From Clostridiaceae bacterium (GTDB lineage: Bacteria; Bacillota; Clostridia; Lachnospirales; Lachnospiraceae): a stretch of DNA of 64,000 nucleotides. Each line of letters begins with the position of its first letter. Position 1 is the stretch's first letter. Of this stretch, positions 10,649-18,630 are shown in pieces. The notes beneath the pieces were generated by a model. The model saw only the letters and a program-made list of their open reading frames with translations, did no database searches and was not told the origin of the DNA. The position numbers and the translations under genes were made by a program. Where the stretch lies: the NCBI GenBank assembly GCA_910574345.1, contig CAJSZV010000015.1, forward strand, positions 50,055 through 114,054. Direction: 5' to 3'.

Positions 10649-12142
10649 ATGAGAGAGTGCGGCGTATTATTGCCCATAGCCAGTCTGCCGTCAAAATATG
10701 GGATCGGGGCATTTTCAAAGGAGGCTTATGAATTTGTAGATCAGCTGAAGGCGGCGGGGCAGAGCTATTGGCAGATATTGCCTTTAGGGCCTACGGGTTA
10801 CGGGGATTCTCCCTACCAGGCATTTTCGGCTTTTGCAGGCAATCCATACTTTATTGATCTGGAGCAGCTGATAGAAGAGGAACTTCTGACCCAGAAGGAA
10901 TGTGAGCAGGAGGATTTTGGAGACGACGACAGATATATTGATTACGGAAAGCTGTATACATATCGTTTCCCTCTTCTGAAAAAGGCCTTTGTGCGGTGGA
11001 AGGAAATGATGCAGCAGAAAGGAAAAAAGATACAAAGAATATTCCTAAGAGAGCTGGGAGAAGAAACCAGGGAATACTGCTTTTACGCTGCCCTTAAGAA
11101 ACACTTTGAAGGGAAGAGCTGGGCGGAGTGGGATGACGATATCCGGATTCGGCAGGAGGAAGCAGTGGAACGGTACAAGAATCTTTTGTCGGAAGAGATC
11201 GAATTCTATGAGTTTCAGCAGCTTATGTTTGCGAGGCAGTGGAAAAAGCTGAAAACCTATGCCAACAAAAAAGGGATCCGTTTTATCGGTGATATCCCTA
11301 TTTACGTAGCCATTGACAGCGCCGACAGCTGGAGCAGGCCGGAATTGTTCCAGTTTGACAGCAACCGACAGCCCAAGGCCGTAGCCGGATGTCCTCCCGA
11401 CGCTTTCTCCGACACCGGGCAGCTTTGGGGCAATCCGCTGTATGACTGGGCTTACCATAAGAAGACAGGGTATGACTGGTGGATGAGAAGAATGAAGTAT
11501 TGTTTTGCCTTATACGATGTGGTGAGAGTAGATCATTTCCGCGGATTCGATGAATATTACGCGATTCCCGCTGAAGATGAGACCGCGGTTAACGGCAGCT
11601 GGAAGAAGGGGCCGGGGATTTCGCTTTTCAAAAAGATGAAGGAGACCTTTGGGGAATTGAATATTATTGCAGAGGATCTGGGATATCTGACCCCAAGCGT
11701 TCATAAACTTTTGAAAAATACGGGATTTCCGGGAATGAAGGTCCTTCAGTTCGCATTCAGCACAGGTGAGAGAAGTACTTATCTGCCCTATTTCTATCCC
11801 CATAACTGTGTGGTTTACACAGGGACCCACGACAATGACACCACCCGCGGCTGGTATGAGACCATGGACGAAGAAGAGAAGAAATTCACAAAAAAATATC
11901 TGAATAATAAGGATACGCTGCCGGAAAAGATCTCCTGGGATTTCATCCGTCTGGCAGTGGCCAGTGTAGCTGATCTTGCCATCATACCTATGCAGGATTA
12001 TCTCTGTGTGGGAAAAGAGGGAAGGATCAATACCCCCTCAACCCTTGGAAATAACTGGACCTGGCGGATGCAGAAGGGAGAGTTTACCAAAAAGATCATC
12101 AAGCGTTCAAGGAAACTGAATCAGATATACGGAAGATGCTGA
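10649..12142 (+). CDS. malQ: 4-alpha-glucanotransferase (amylomaltase)
   Basis: Transfers alpha-1,4-glucan segments between maltooligosaccharides and releases glucose; cytoplasmic starch/maltodextrin or glycogen metabolism, GH77 family. The 497 residues match the usual length. The N-terminus carries the family pattern LPSKYGIGAF and QILPLGPTGYGDSPYQ. Catalytic residues are visible: nucleophile D295 in VRVDHFRG, acid/base E342 in AEDLG, and D395 in THDND. The start has a strong AGGAGGA site. It is a single-gene unit with its own promoter upstream and a bidirectional terminator downstream. No maltose transporter is adjacent, so a role in internal glycogen turnover is as likely as uptake-linked maltodextrin use. 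Confidence 0.97.
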   Translation: MRECGVLLPIASLPSKYGIGAFSKEAYEFVDQLKAAGQSYWQILPLGPTGYGDSPYQAFSAFAGNPYFIDLEQLIEEELLTQKECEQEDFGDDDRYIDYGKLYTYRFPLLKKAFVRWKEMMQQKGKKIQRIFLRELGEETREYCFYAALKKHFEGKSWAEWDDDIRIRQEEAVERYKNLLSEEIEFYEFQQLMFARQWKKLKTYANKKGIRFIGDIPIYVAIDSADSWSRPELFQFDSNRQPKAVAGCPPDAFSDTGQLWGNPLYDWAYHKKTGYDWWMRRMKYCFALYDVVRVDHFRGFDEYYAIPAEDETAVNGSWKKGPGISLFKKMKETFGELNIIAEDLGYLTPSVHKLLKNTGFPGMKVLQFAFSTGERSTYLPYFYPHNCVVYTGTHDNDTTRGWYETMDEEEKKFTKKYLNNKDTLPEKISWDFIRLAVASVADLAIIPMQDYLCVGKEGRINTPSTLGNNWTWRMQKGEFTKKIIKRSRKLNQIYGRC

Positions 12143-12162
12143 CAGGTTTTTGTTCCGGTACG

Positions 12163-12200
12163 AAAAAAGCAGGCATATTGTTTCCTATATGCCTGCTTTT
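12163..12200. terminator. Bidirectional terminator between convergent malQ and membrane-protein gene
   Basis: GCAGGCATAT (12169-12178) pairs with ATATGCCTGC (12187-12196). The stem is preceded by a run of A and followed by TTTT, so it can end transcripts on both strands. Confidence 0.9.
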
Positions 12201-12203
12201 CCA

Positions 12204-12896
12204 TTAGGCAGTATCTCCTGTCTGTCCGCCGGCCCCGGAGGGAACATCGGAAGCCTCCTTTTCGTTCAGAGAGAAGGTAGTCAGAAATTCATTGCCCGAC
12301 ATGTCTTTGGCAGTTACCGTCAGACTATCGGAATTCATCTGGAAAGACACCCTTCCGCTGGCTTTGTCAGCTGTCAGAGGCAGCAGATACTCACCTGTAG
12401 GAGTGGTGGCGCTGATGGAAGAGAAATCTACTCCTGACTGGGTATCGACAATGGTGAAAGAAAGAATCCCGTCCTCCGAGATATAATCTTCAATGGTAGG
12501 CGGCTCATTGTCCAGAATATCAATGTGTTCGTAGCCTAAAACTGCCATGCGGTTAAAATTCACCATATAGATTTCCAAAGAACCGTTATGGTCAATGGTA
12601 GTCCGATATGTCTTTCTCCCTACCTTAACCAGATCCACAGGTTCCGAATCCATCTTAATGGTTACCTCCTTAAGGGGCATAATCGACTTAATCGTAAAGG
12701 TAACATCCGTGGTACGATAATCGTTGGTGCCCTCAATTACCACCTCATATTTCGGCTTTGTTGTGACCAGGAAAAAGATAAGCCCGTTAATCACAATAAA
12801 AGGCAGGATGTAAAATAACAACAATTGAACAATATCCGAGTCAAAAGTATTCTTATACTTATAAGGACGCGTGCTGCGGTATGTATGCCGATTCAT
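12204..12896 (-). CDS. Single-pass membrane protein with extracytoplasmic beta-rich domains, unknown function
   Basis: Not recognised as a named family. The start at 12896 is chosen because AAGGAGG lies just upstream; a longer frame from 12929 would read through that site. The 230-residue product has a short basic N-terminus (NRHTYRSTRPYKYK), one hydrophobic helix at about 24-44, and an extracytoplasmic part with two Ig-like stretches. The second contains DNEPPTIEDYISEDG and DTQSGVDFSSISATTPTGEY, like bacterial Ig-like domains that follow proline-rich joins. It ends in a Gly/Asp-rich tail. It probably acts at the cell surface or in envelope assembly, but that is inference. It is monocistronic, with a clear minus-strand promoter. 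Confidence 0.75.
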   Translation of the reverse strand: MNRHTYRSTRPYKYKNTFDSDIVQLLLFYILPFIVINGLIFFLVTTKPKYEVVIEGTNDYRTTDVTFTIKSIMPLKEVTIKMDSEPVDLVKVGRKTYRTTIDHNGSLEIYMVNFNRMAVLGYEHIDILDNEPPTIEDYISEDGILSFTIVDTQSGVDFSSISATTPTGEYLLPLTADKASGRVSFQMNSDSLTVTAKDMSGNEFLTTFSLNEKEASDVPSGAGGQTGDTA

Positions 12897-12934
12897 AAAA
12901 AGTGAAACCTCCTTGTTTGAAAATGACAACTATT

Positions 12935-12963
12935 AGCATACCAGAAAATAGTCCTTCTTACAA
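12935..12963 (-). promoter_or_regulatory. Promoter for the 12204-12896 gene
   Basis: On the minus strand TTGTAA (12963-12958) and TATGCT (12940-12935) are separated by exactly 17 bases, shortly upstream of the AAGGAGG site. Confidence 0.7.
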
Positions 12964-12970
12964 GTTTATC

Positions 12971-12999
12971 TTCTAAATTCCCGGAACTTGTGTTATGAT
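12971..12999 (+). promoter_or_regulatory. Promoter for the HD hydrolase (extended -10)
   Basis: TATGAT at 12994-12999 is preceded by TGT (extended -10). A weak TTCTAA lies 17 bases upstream. It overlaps the -35 region of the divergent promoter. Confidence 0.6.
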
Positions 13000-13070
13000 G
13001 AAACCATAGTTTTGAACCGCTGGGGAAATACTGTGGCCCATGCTGAAAACGAAATAAAGAGAGGAGTCCT

Positions 13071-13631
13071 ATGATCAGGAAAGCAGCAGAATTTGCCGCC
13101 CGAGTTCACGAAGGCGCCGTTAGGAAAGGAACTCAGATTCCCTATATCTCCCACCCCATGGAGGTGGCTATGATCGTAGCCATGATGACAGATGATCAGG
13201 ATCTGATAGCCGCCGCATACCTTCATGATGTGATTGAAGATGCAGGGGTAGCCTATGAGGAATTGGAGCAGGAGTTTGGAACCCATATTGCAGAGTTGGT
13301 CAGAAAGGAAAGTGAGGACAAGTCCAAAAGCTGGATGGAGAGAAAGCAGGCGACCATTGATCATCTGGCATGTGCCGGAAGGGAGGAGAAGCTTCTTGCC
13401 TTTGGGGACAAGCTGAGCAATCTTCGCAGTACCGCGAAAGACTATCTGGTGATCAAGGATGAGATCTGGAAGAAATTTCGTGCCAAGGACAAAGGGCTTC
13501 ATGCATGGTACTATGAGAGCATGGTGGATATTTTCAGAGAATTTAAGGAATGTCCTTTTTATCATGAATATCTGCGGCTTTTAACTCTGGTGTTTGGCTG
13601 GGAATGCCCGGAAACTGACAGGATAGGATGA
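13071..13631 (+). CDS. HD-domain hydrolase, MESH1/SpoT-hydrolase-like
   Basis: A 186-residue stand-alone version of the (p)ppGpp hydrolase domain of RelA/SpoT; the family hydrolyses ppGpp (or, in some members, other nucleotides) using Mn2+. Metal and substrate motifs line up: H28 in YISHPMEVA, H52-D53 and E56-D57 in LHDVIEDA, and D113/N117 in GDKLSNLR. There is no synthetase, TGS or ACT domain. The start has GAGAGGAG upstream. It lies alone between its own promoter and a terminator. The residues fit a small alarmone hydrolase, but substrate cannot be told from sequence; other nucleotide or general HD phosphohydrolase activity remains possible. Confidence 0.8.
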   Translation: MIRKAAEFAARVHEGAVRKGTQIPYISHPMEVAMIVAMMTDDQDLIAAAYLHDVIEDAGVAYEELEQEFGTHIAELVRKESEDKSKSWMERKQATIDHLACAGREEKLLAFGDKLSNLRSTAKDYLVIKDEIWKKFRAKDKGLHAWYYESMVDIFREFKECPFYHEYLRLLTLVFGWECPETDRIG

Positions 13632-13646
13632 ATAGAAAAAGAATAG

Positions 13647-13692
13647 AAAAAGAACTGGCTGTCAGCTGTAAAGCACAGTCAGTTCTTTTTTA
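13647..13692 (+). terminator. Terminator after the HD hydrolase
   Basis: AGAACTGGCTGT pairs with ACAGTCAGTTCT with one mismatch, followed by six T. The next gene is convergent. Confidence 0.85.
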
Positions 13693-13693
13693 T

Positions 13694-13757
13694 GCGCAGG
13701 CCTTTAGAGAGGAATATGCCTCTAAGTTACGCGCAGACCTGCAAAGAGGAATATGCC
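13694..13757. repeat. Pair of imperfect 27-bp direct repeats
   Basis: Copies at 13694-13720 and 13731-13757 agree at 23 of 27 positions, and both end in AGAGGAATATGCC. They fill the gap between the terminator and the LacI-fusion stop codon. No function is visible. Confidence 0.5.
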
Positions 13758-13828
13758 CTTAAGGCGGTGTCCGGCCATAGGGCGGGCAAGGAGGAAAACC
13801 CCTGCTTGATTGCCTGAGAACGCCGAAG

Positions 13829-16000
13829 CTACTCCGCCGCATCATACATGGCCTGGGCCATAGCGGCAGCCTCTTGGGGGGACATCAGTCCCGCTGCTAA
13901 GCTGCGCACGGCAGTTCCCAATGCGAATTCATAGTGATGAATGGAGAATCCCGGAACCGTTAGGGAACCAGTTCCCCGAGTGCCGATGTCAAAGCTCTTT
14001 TTGGAGGCCCCCAGCCATGGGAAAATACTGAAGTTTTTAAAATCATTGTAAGCGTCCACCAATGGAGAGGTGCCCCCTAACCGGACGATGAGGGAGGCTA
14101 CATCCGGGGAATAGTACCAGTGGAAGAACTGGCGGCAGGCCTCAATATTGTCCGAGTAGCGGGAAATACCGATAATGCCGCCTCCCAAAAGGGGATGGCC
14201 TCCGGGAATCACGCTGGCGCCTACGGTGCCCACTACATTGGAGTACTTGGAATTCATGACATAAGCCGTATGGTTGGAATAAATGGAGGCAGTGGCTACA
14301 TTGCCGCCGGCAAACTGCTGGACGCTGTCACGCCACCACAGCTGCTGGGTGGAAAAGCGGACCATGGATCGGTATTGTTCCAGGGCGTGAACCATCTCAG
14401 GAGAATCCAGCCGTACATGTCCATAAGAATCACATATTCCGCCGGAGCGCGCCAGATAAAAGGGAAGGAAATCGCTGGCAGCTGTGGCGGAAGCGCCGTT
14501 GGTGGTGGTAGTGCCGTACAAAGTGGGAGAATCAGGATTAAATTCTTTTGTAAAAAATTCCGCAACTTTAAGATACTGTTCCACAGTCTGAGGGATACAT
14601 AAGGGTTCATGGTATCGCTCATAAAACGCCCTGCTTAACTTGGCGTCTCCTAACAAGTCCTTGCGGTAGAGAAGAATCTGAACGCTTGGATCAAAGGGCA
14701 GGGAATACATGTCATCCTCCACCAGGGAGTAATTGTCATATGCCCGGCGGATCAGTCTCTGAGGAAGATCTTTTGAGGTAATGCCTGCTTCTTTTAAAGG
14801 GAGATAGGTGTTTTTTCCCAAACTGTCCAGCCATGCCACATCCATCCGAACCAGATCATAGGTAAAATTCGGATTCAGAAGCTTGATCTGGTTGAAGAGG
14901 TCGTCATAAGGCACTGTGACCATCTTAAGTTCAATACCGCTGACCGACTGAAACATGGGAAGCAGTTTTTCCAGGGCGCTGGTGGAAGGCGTATCCAGTG
15001 CCAGCATGGTTAAAGGCTTTAAGGATTGACGAACAATCTGTGGGAATTGAAACGGAAATCCTTTAGCCGGCAGAATGGTATTGGCGGGCAGGGCCTTCTT
15101 TTTCTGCAAATGCGCGGCAAGAAGATCGCTGATGCGGGCCCCCATCTGGCTGTAATCCAGCTCATAGGCAAAAAGCCGGGGCGAAAGGGCGGTATTAAAG
15201 GTTCCTAAGGCTATAATAGGGGGCTGGGCCTTGGCGGAAAGGCGGAATGCAGAAACGACCGCGTCCGCCCGCAAAGCACTGGTGGCTATGATCACATCAA
15301 AATCCACATTGGCCTGGGCAATGTCAAAGGCCTTGCTGACCGACAGATTAAAATCCGATGTATAATGGCGGATTTGCAGGGATGTATCCGACAGAGAACT
15401 GATGAAGCCCACAAAAAAACCATGAGTAAACCGCATGGCGTCAATATCGGAGAACACCGCAACTTTTTTCCATTGTTTCTTTAGAATATATTCCCCTATG
15501 GTTCTGCCTGCGGCAGAAAAATCAAAAGCTGCAAAGCCGTGTCCGGGCTTTATCTGATCCGGCTTTCTGTCCACATAGATGACAGGGCAGGCCATTTCCT
15601 CATAGCAGGAGAAACAGCGCTCTCCCAGACAGGAGATAGTCACTACAGCGGCCAGGCTGGAGCGGGGAAGGCGTTCTGCAATAGACTCCTCCGTGCCGGC
15701 CACGTCATTGGTGGTATAGACCGAGACTTCATATCCCAATGACTGCAGGGAGAGCTGGAGGGCACTGTAGAAATCCAGATAACTGTACTCATATAAAGAA
15801 GGGAGAATAACGGCCACAGAGGTAGGAGTACCCTGGCGAAGCTGCTGGGCCTGAAAATTAGGAACATAACCCAGACGCTTGGCGGCTTCTTCCACAAGCC
15901 TGATCTTCTCAACACTTACTTTTCCTGTTTTATTGAACACATTTGACACGGTTCCGTGAGATACGCCGGCCTCACGGGCAATGTCTTTGATAGTAGGCAT
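13829..16000 (-). CDS. LacI-type regulator fused to a solute-binding-protein domain
   Basis: Start at 16000 is preferred: AAAGGAGGG lies about 8 bases upstream, giving 723 residues. Residues 1-55 are a LacI helix-turn-helix (TIKDIAREAGVSHGTVSNVFN at about 3-23 plus hinge). Residues 58-325 are a PBP-like sensor as in LacI/PurR. From about 328 to the end it matches an ABC sugar-binding protein of SBP family 1: SLPFDPSVQILLYRKDLL, a YGTTTTNG stretch, and VIPGGHPLLGGGIIGIS. There is no signal peptide, so this domain must be cytoplasmic. Typical LacI proteins are about 340 residues; this is double. It is divergent from the importer at 16321-20352 and probably controls it. The two ligand domains could read two metabolites, or one inherited from a transporter; that part is inference. 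Confidence 0.9.
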   Translation of the reverse strand: MPTIKDIAREAGVSHGTVSNVFNKTGKVSVEKIRLVEEAAKRLGYVPNFQAQQLRQGTPTSVAVILPSLYEYSYLDFYSALQLSLQSLGYEVSVYTTNDVAGTEESIAERLPRSSLAAVVTISCLGERCFSCYEEMACPVIYVDRKPDQIKPGHGFAAFDFSAAGRTIGEYILKKQWKKVAVFSDIDAMRFTHGFFVGFISSLSDTSLQIRHYTSDFNLSVSKAFDIAQANVDFDVIIATSALRADAVVSAFRLSAKAQPPIIALGTFNTALSPRLFAYELDYSQMGARISDLLAAHLQKKKALPANTILPAKGFPFQFPQIVRQSLKPLTMLALDTPSTSALEKLLPMFQSVSGIELKMVTVPYDDLFNQIKLLNPNFTYDLVRMDVAWLDSLGKNTYLPLKEAGITSKDLPQRLIRRAYDNYSLVEDDMYSLPFDPSVQILLYRKDLLGDAKLSRAFYERYHEPLCIPQTVEQYLKVAEFFTKEFNPDSPTLYGTTTTNGASATAASDFLPFYLARSGGICDSYGHVRLDSPEMVHALEQYRSMVRFSTQQLWWRDSVQQFAGGNVATASIYSNHTAYVMNSKYSNVVGTVGASVIPGGHPLLGGGIIGISRYSDNIEACRQFFHWYYSPDVASLIVRLGGTSPLVDAYNDFKNFSIFPWLGASKKSFDIGTRGTGSLTVPGFSIHHYEFALGTAVRSLAAGLMSPQEAAAMAQAMYDAAE

Positions 16001-16074
16001 GGGAAATCCCTCCTTTAATCTTGGAACTTTCAAATCTATACAATAACAATACCAAAAAATATGGAGTATTGCAA

Positions 16075-16102
16075 GAACAAACCGCTAGAAATTGGTTCGT
16101 TC
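16075..16102. promoter_or_regulatory. Inverted repeat, candidate operator
   Basis: GAACAAACC (16075-16083) and GGTTCGTTC (16094-16102) are inverted copies with one mismatch, spaced by 10 bases, in the divergent gap upstream of the LacI-fusion gene. A regulator site is plausible but untested. Confidence 0.35.
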
Positions 16103-16230
16103 AAATAAATAAAAAGAAAACCATGACAGACAAAGGGGAAAGAGAGGAAAATATTTAGATATATAGCACGAAAAAAGGATAAAAAACTTGTAGAAAATAT
16201 ACAATCTATTATTTTTGTCCGATATAGTAA

Positions 16231-16259
16231 TTGACACGTACCAATAATTGAGATACAAT
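16231..16259 (+). promoter_or_regulatory. Strong promoter for the ABC importer
   Basis: TTGACA (16231-16236), 17 bases, TACAAT (16254-16259): nearly perfect housekeeping consensus, 62 bases before the solute-binding-protein start. Confidence 0.85.
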
Positions 16260-16287
16260 GAAACCACACAGGGAGAAACAGTATCCC

Positions 16288-16302
16288 GAAACAACTCGTT
16301 TC
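16288..16302. promoter_or_regulatory. GAAAC-n5-GTTTC palindrome, candidate operator
   Basis: The palindrome lies about 30 bases downstream of the -10 box and just before the ribosome binding site, a position where a bound LacI-type repressor would block transcription. It is the best-placed operator candidate for the LacI-fusion protein. Confidence 0.4.
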
Positions 16303-16320
16303 AATAAAAGGAGGAAACAC

Positions 16321-17484
16321 ATGAAAAAAGTATTGGCAACAACCTTAACCGTAATGATGGCTTTGAATTTAGCAGCATGTTCAGGAGGAAGCAGCGCGCC
16401 GGAGACCACAGCCGCACCGGCTGCTACAACTGCAGCCGAGACAAAAGCAGCCGAGACTGCTGCGGCAGATAAGGAAGCCGAAACACCGGCTGCAGAAAGC
16501 GGAGACGGTTTGGTGCAGGGAACAGGAACTACCCTTACGGTTTATACCAACTCCGGTTCTGACGGCCGCGGCGAGTGGCTGGTGGAAAGAGCGGCAAAAG
16601 ACGGGTTTGACATTCAGTTTATCGAAGCCGGCGGCGCAGAGATTCAGAACCGTCTTTTGGCGGAGAAGAATGCTCCCATTGCCGATGTTGTGTATGGACT
16701 GAATTCTATTATGTGGGAGTCCCTGAAGGCGGAAGATATTCTGATTCCCTATACTCCTGTATGGGCAGATGAGATTCCGGAAGGCCTTAACGATCCCGAA
16801 GGATATTATCACGCCATTGTAAAGCAGGCTATCCTTTTAGTATATGATGAGAACCAGACTGCACCGGAGGATGCGCCCAAGGATTGGCTTGATCTGTGGA
16901 CCAATGAAGCATTTGACGGGAAATATGAGTATCTGACAAGCCTTAGCGGCGGTACAGTCCGCAACGTTTTGGCAGGCATTCTGACCCGTTATGCTGATCC
17001 CAACGGGGAGTTAGGCGTTTCCGCGGAAGGGTGGGAGCAGATTGCACAGTATTATCAGCATGGTGTTCCTGCAGAAGAGGGAATGGATGTGTATGCTCAG
17101 ATTTCCGATCCGGCCAAGCCGGTAATCTGCGGTCAGATGTGGTCCAGCGGTATTGAGACCCGTGATGAGCAGTATGGAACAAAGACTAATTATGTAGTTC
17201 CTGAAGTTGGAGTTCCCTATGCTGTAGAGGCGATCTCCATTGTCAACGGAACAAAGAATGAAGAAGAGGCACAGCGTTTTGTAGACTGGTTCGGCAGCGC
17301 TCAGATTCAGGGCGAGTGGGCTCAGGAGTTCTCCACTCTTCCGGCCAACAAGAATGCAGTAGACAAAGCCAACGAATTCAATCAGAAGATCGCTACACTT
17401 CCGGCTCAGGATATTGACTGGGGACTGGTTGCGGAGAACATTGATGCATGGTGCGAGACCATTGAACTGAACTATATGCAGTAA
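16321..17484 (+). CDS. ABC importer solute-binding lipoprotein, AfuA/FbpA type
   Basis: Captures the substrate outside the cell for the importer encoded next. Start at 16321 follows AAAGGAGG; an in-frame ATG at 16258 lies inside the promoter and is rejected. The 387-residue product has a lipoprotein signal with lipobox LAAC (C20), an Ala/Thr/Glu-rich linker to about residue 65, then a periplasmic-binding fold starting LTVYTNSG, as in ferric-ion, hexose-phosphate (AfuA) and phosphonate binding proteins. The FbpA iron-site tyrosines are not obvious, so iron is less likely. The glycerophosphodiesterase-like gene at the end of the cluster points to an organophosphate ester; the ligand remains inference. 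Confidence 0.85.
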   Translation: MKKVLATTLTVMMALNLAACSGGSSAPETTAAPAATTAAETKAAETAAADKEAETPAAESGDGLVQGTGTTLTVYTNSGSDGRGEWLVERAAKDGFDIQFIEAGGAEIQNRLLAEKNAPIADVVYGLNSIMWESLKAEDILIPYTPVWADEIPEGLNDPEGYYHAIVKQAILLVYDENQTAPEDAPKDWLDLWTNEAFDGKYEYLTSLSGGTVRNVLAGILTRYADPNGELGVSAEGWEQIAQYYQHGVPAEEGMDVYAQISDPAKPVICGQMWSSGIETRDEQYGTKTNYVVPEVGVPYAVEAISIVNGTKNEEEAQRFVDWFGSAQIQGEWAQEFSTLPANKNAVDKANEFNQKIATLPAQDIDWGLVAENIDAWCETIELNYMQ

Positions 17485-17505
17485 CTGTCGTGCAGCGACA
17501 AACAC

Positions 17506-17541
17506 CCAAAGGGCCGGCCGAGTGAAAAGGGCCGGCCTTGG
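17506..17541 (+). terminator. Intercistronic hairpin after the solute-binding-protein gene
   Basis: CCAA-GGCCGGCC pairs with GGCCGGCC-TTGG. There is no real T-tract, so it probably trims or stabilises the 5' message, keeping the binding protein more abundant than the membrane components. Confidence 0.55.
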
Positions 17542-17608
17542 TTTAACGGATATCCGGCAGTGAAGCTATGGTGCACAGGACCGGGTCAGTAAGAGCAAGG
17601 AGAAGAAT

Positions 17609-18625
17609 ATGATTAAACTTGATAATATCGGAGTTACATTTGGCAGTTTTGAGGCTCTTAAAAATATCAATATTCATGTAAAAGAAGGAGAATTCTTTAC
17701 CTTTTTAGGGCCTAGCGGATGCGGCAAGACCACCACACTGCGTACCATAACCGGATTCATTCATCCAAGCTGCGGCCGGGTCAGCGTCCGGGGCGTGGAT
17801 ATTACGGATACCCCTATTGAGAAGAGAAACATCGGTATGGTGTTCCAGAGCTATGCCCTGTTCCCCACCATGACTGTCTATGAGAATATTGCCTTTGGCC
17901 TGAAGGTTCAGAAGATGAATAAGGATGAGATCAGCCAGAAGGTACATGCCATGGCAGAAAAGGTGGACTTAAGCGATGAACAGCTTCAGAAGAAAGTATC
18001 TCAGCTGTCAGGCGGCCAGCAGCAGAGAGTGGCTATTGCCAGAGCACTTGTTACATCTCCGGAGATCATCTGTCTGGATGAGCCTCTCTCCAACCTGGAT
18101 GCCAAGTTAAGGGTTCAGCTGAGAAATGAACTGAAAGATCTTCAGAAGCGGTTTGGAATCACTACGGTGTATGTAACCCATGACCAGGAGGAGGCCCTTA
18201 CTTTATCCGACCGCATTGCCGTGTTTAACAAAGGGGTGATTGAACAGATCGGACGTCCTGATGAGATCTATAACCATTCCGCTACAGAATTTGTCTGCAA
18301 CTTTATCGGTGATATTAACCGGCTGAGTCCTGAGTTTATGAAAGCATCCGGGGCAGACAAAGTGTCCGGAATCGACACCGGCAAACACTGCTATATCCGT
18401 CTGGAACGCATGCATGTCAATGACGCGGTGGCCGGAGATGCCATGACTATACAGGCCAAGGTACAGAATTATGAATATTACGGTCTCTATATCAAATACA
18501 GCCTGGAGGTTCAGGGACAGATCGTAAAAGTAATCGAGAAAAACAGCGGAAAACCGCTGTACGGCACAGGGGAGACGGTAACCGTAAGCTTTAATCCGGC
18601 AGACATCATGCAGTATGAGGGGTGA
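17609..18625 (+). CDS. ABC importer ATPase, PotA/FbpC/AfuC type
   Basis: Drives uptake with the fused permease encoded next. The 338 residues hold a complete nucleotide-binding domain: Walker A GPSGCGKT (about 34-41), Q-loop VFQSYALFP, signature LSGGQQQR, Walker B IICLDEP, and switch His in VTHDQEEA. The C-terminal 90 residues form the TOBE-like tail typical of MalK/PotA/FbpC ATPases. The stop overlaps the region of the next start, showing translational coupling. Confidence 0.95.
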   Translation: MIKLDNIGVTFGSFEALKNINIHVKEGEFFTFLGPSGCGKTTTLRTITGFIHPSCGRVSVRGVDITDTPIEKRNIGMVFQSYALFPTMTVYENIAFGLKVQKMNKDEISQKVHAMAEKVDLSDEQLQKKVSQLSGGQQQRVAIARALVTSPEIICLDEPLSNLDAKLRVQLRNELKDLQKRFGITTVYVTHDQEEALTLSDRIAVFNKGVIEQIGRPDEIYNHSATEFVCNFIGDINRLSPEFMKASGADKVSGIDTGKHCYIRLERMHVNDAVAGDAMTIQAKVQNYEYYGLYIKYSLEVQGQIVKVIEKNSGKPLYGTGETVTVSFNPADIMQYEG

Positions 18626-18630
18626 TGCAT

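Noticed and set aside
13692..13817. A 41-codon + strand frame starting in the T-tract of the HD-gene terminator
   Set aside because: No ribosome binding site, starts inside a terminator, and covers the imperfect direct repeats in different frames; treated as noncoding.
14120..14602. Plus-strand 160-codon frame inside the LacI-SBP gene
   Set aside because: Antisense shadow; the minus-strand frame shows clear protein families throughout.
18622..18627. GTG/ATG starts overlapping the ATPase stop for the permease
   Set aside because: ATG 18631 has better spacing to GAGGGG; the earlier starts are kept only as alternatives.
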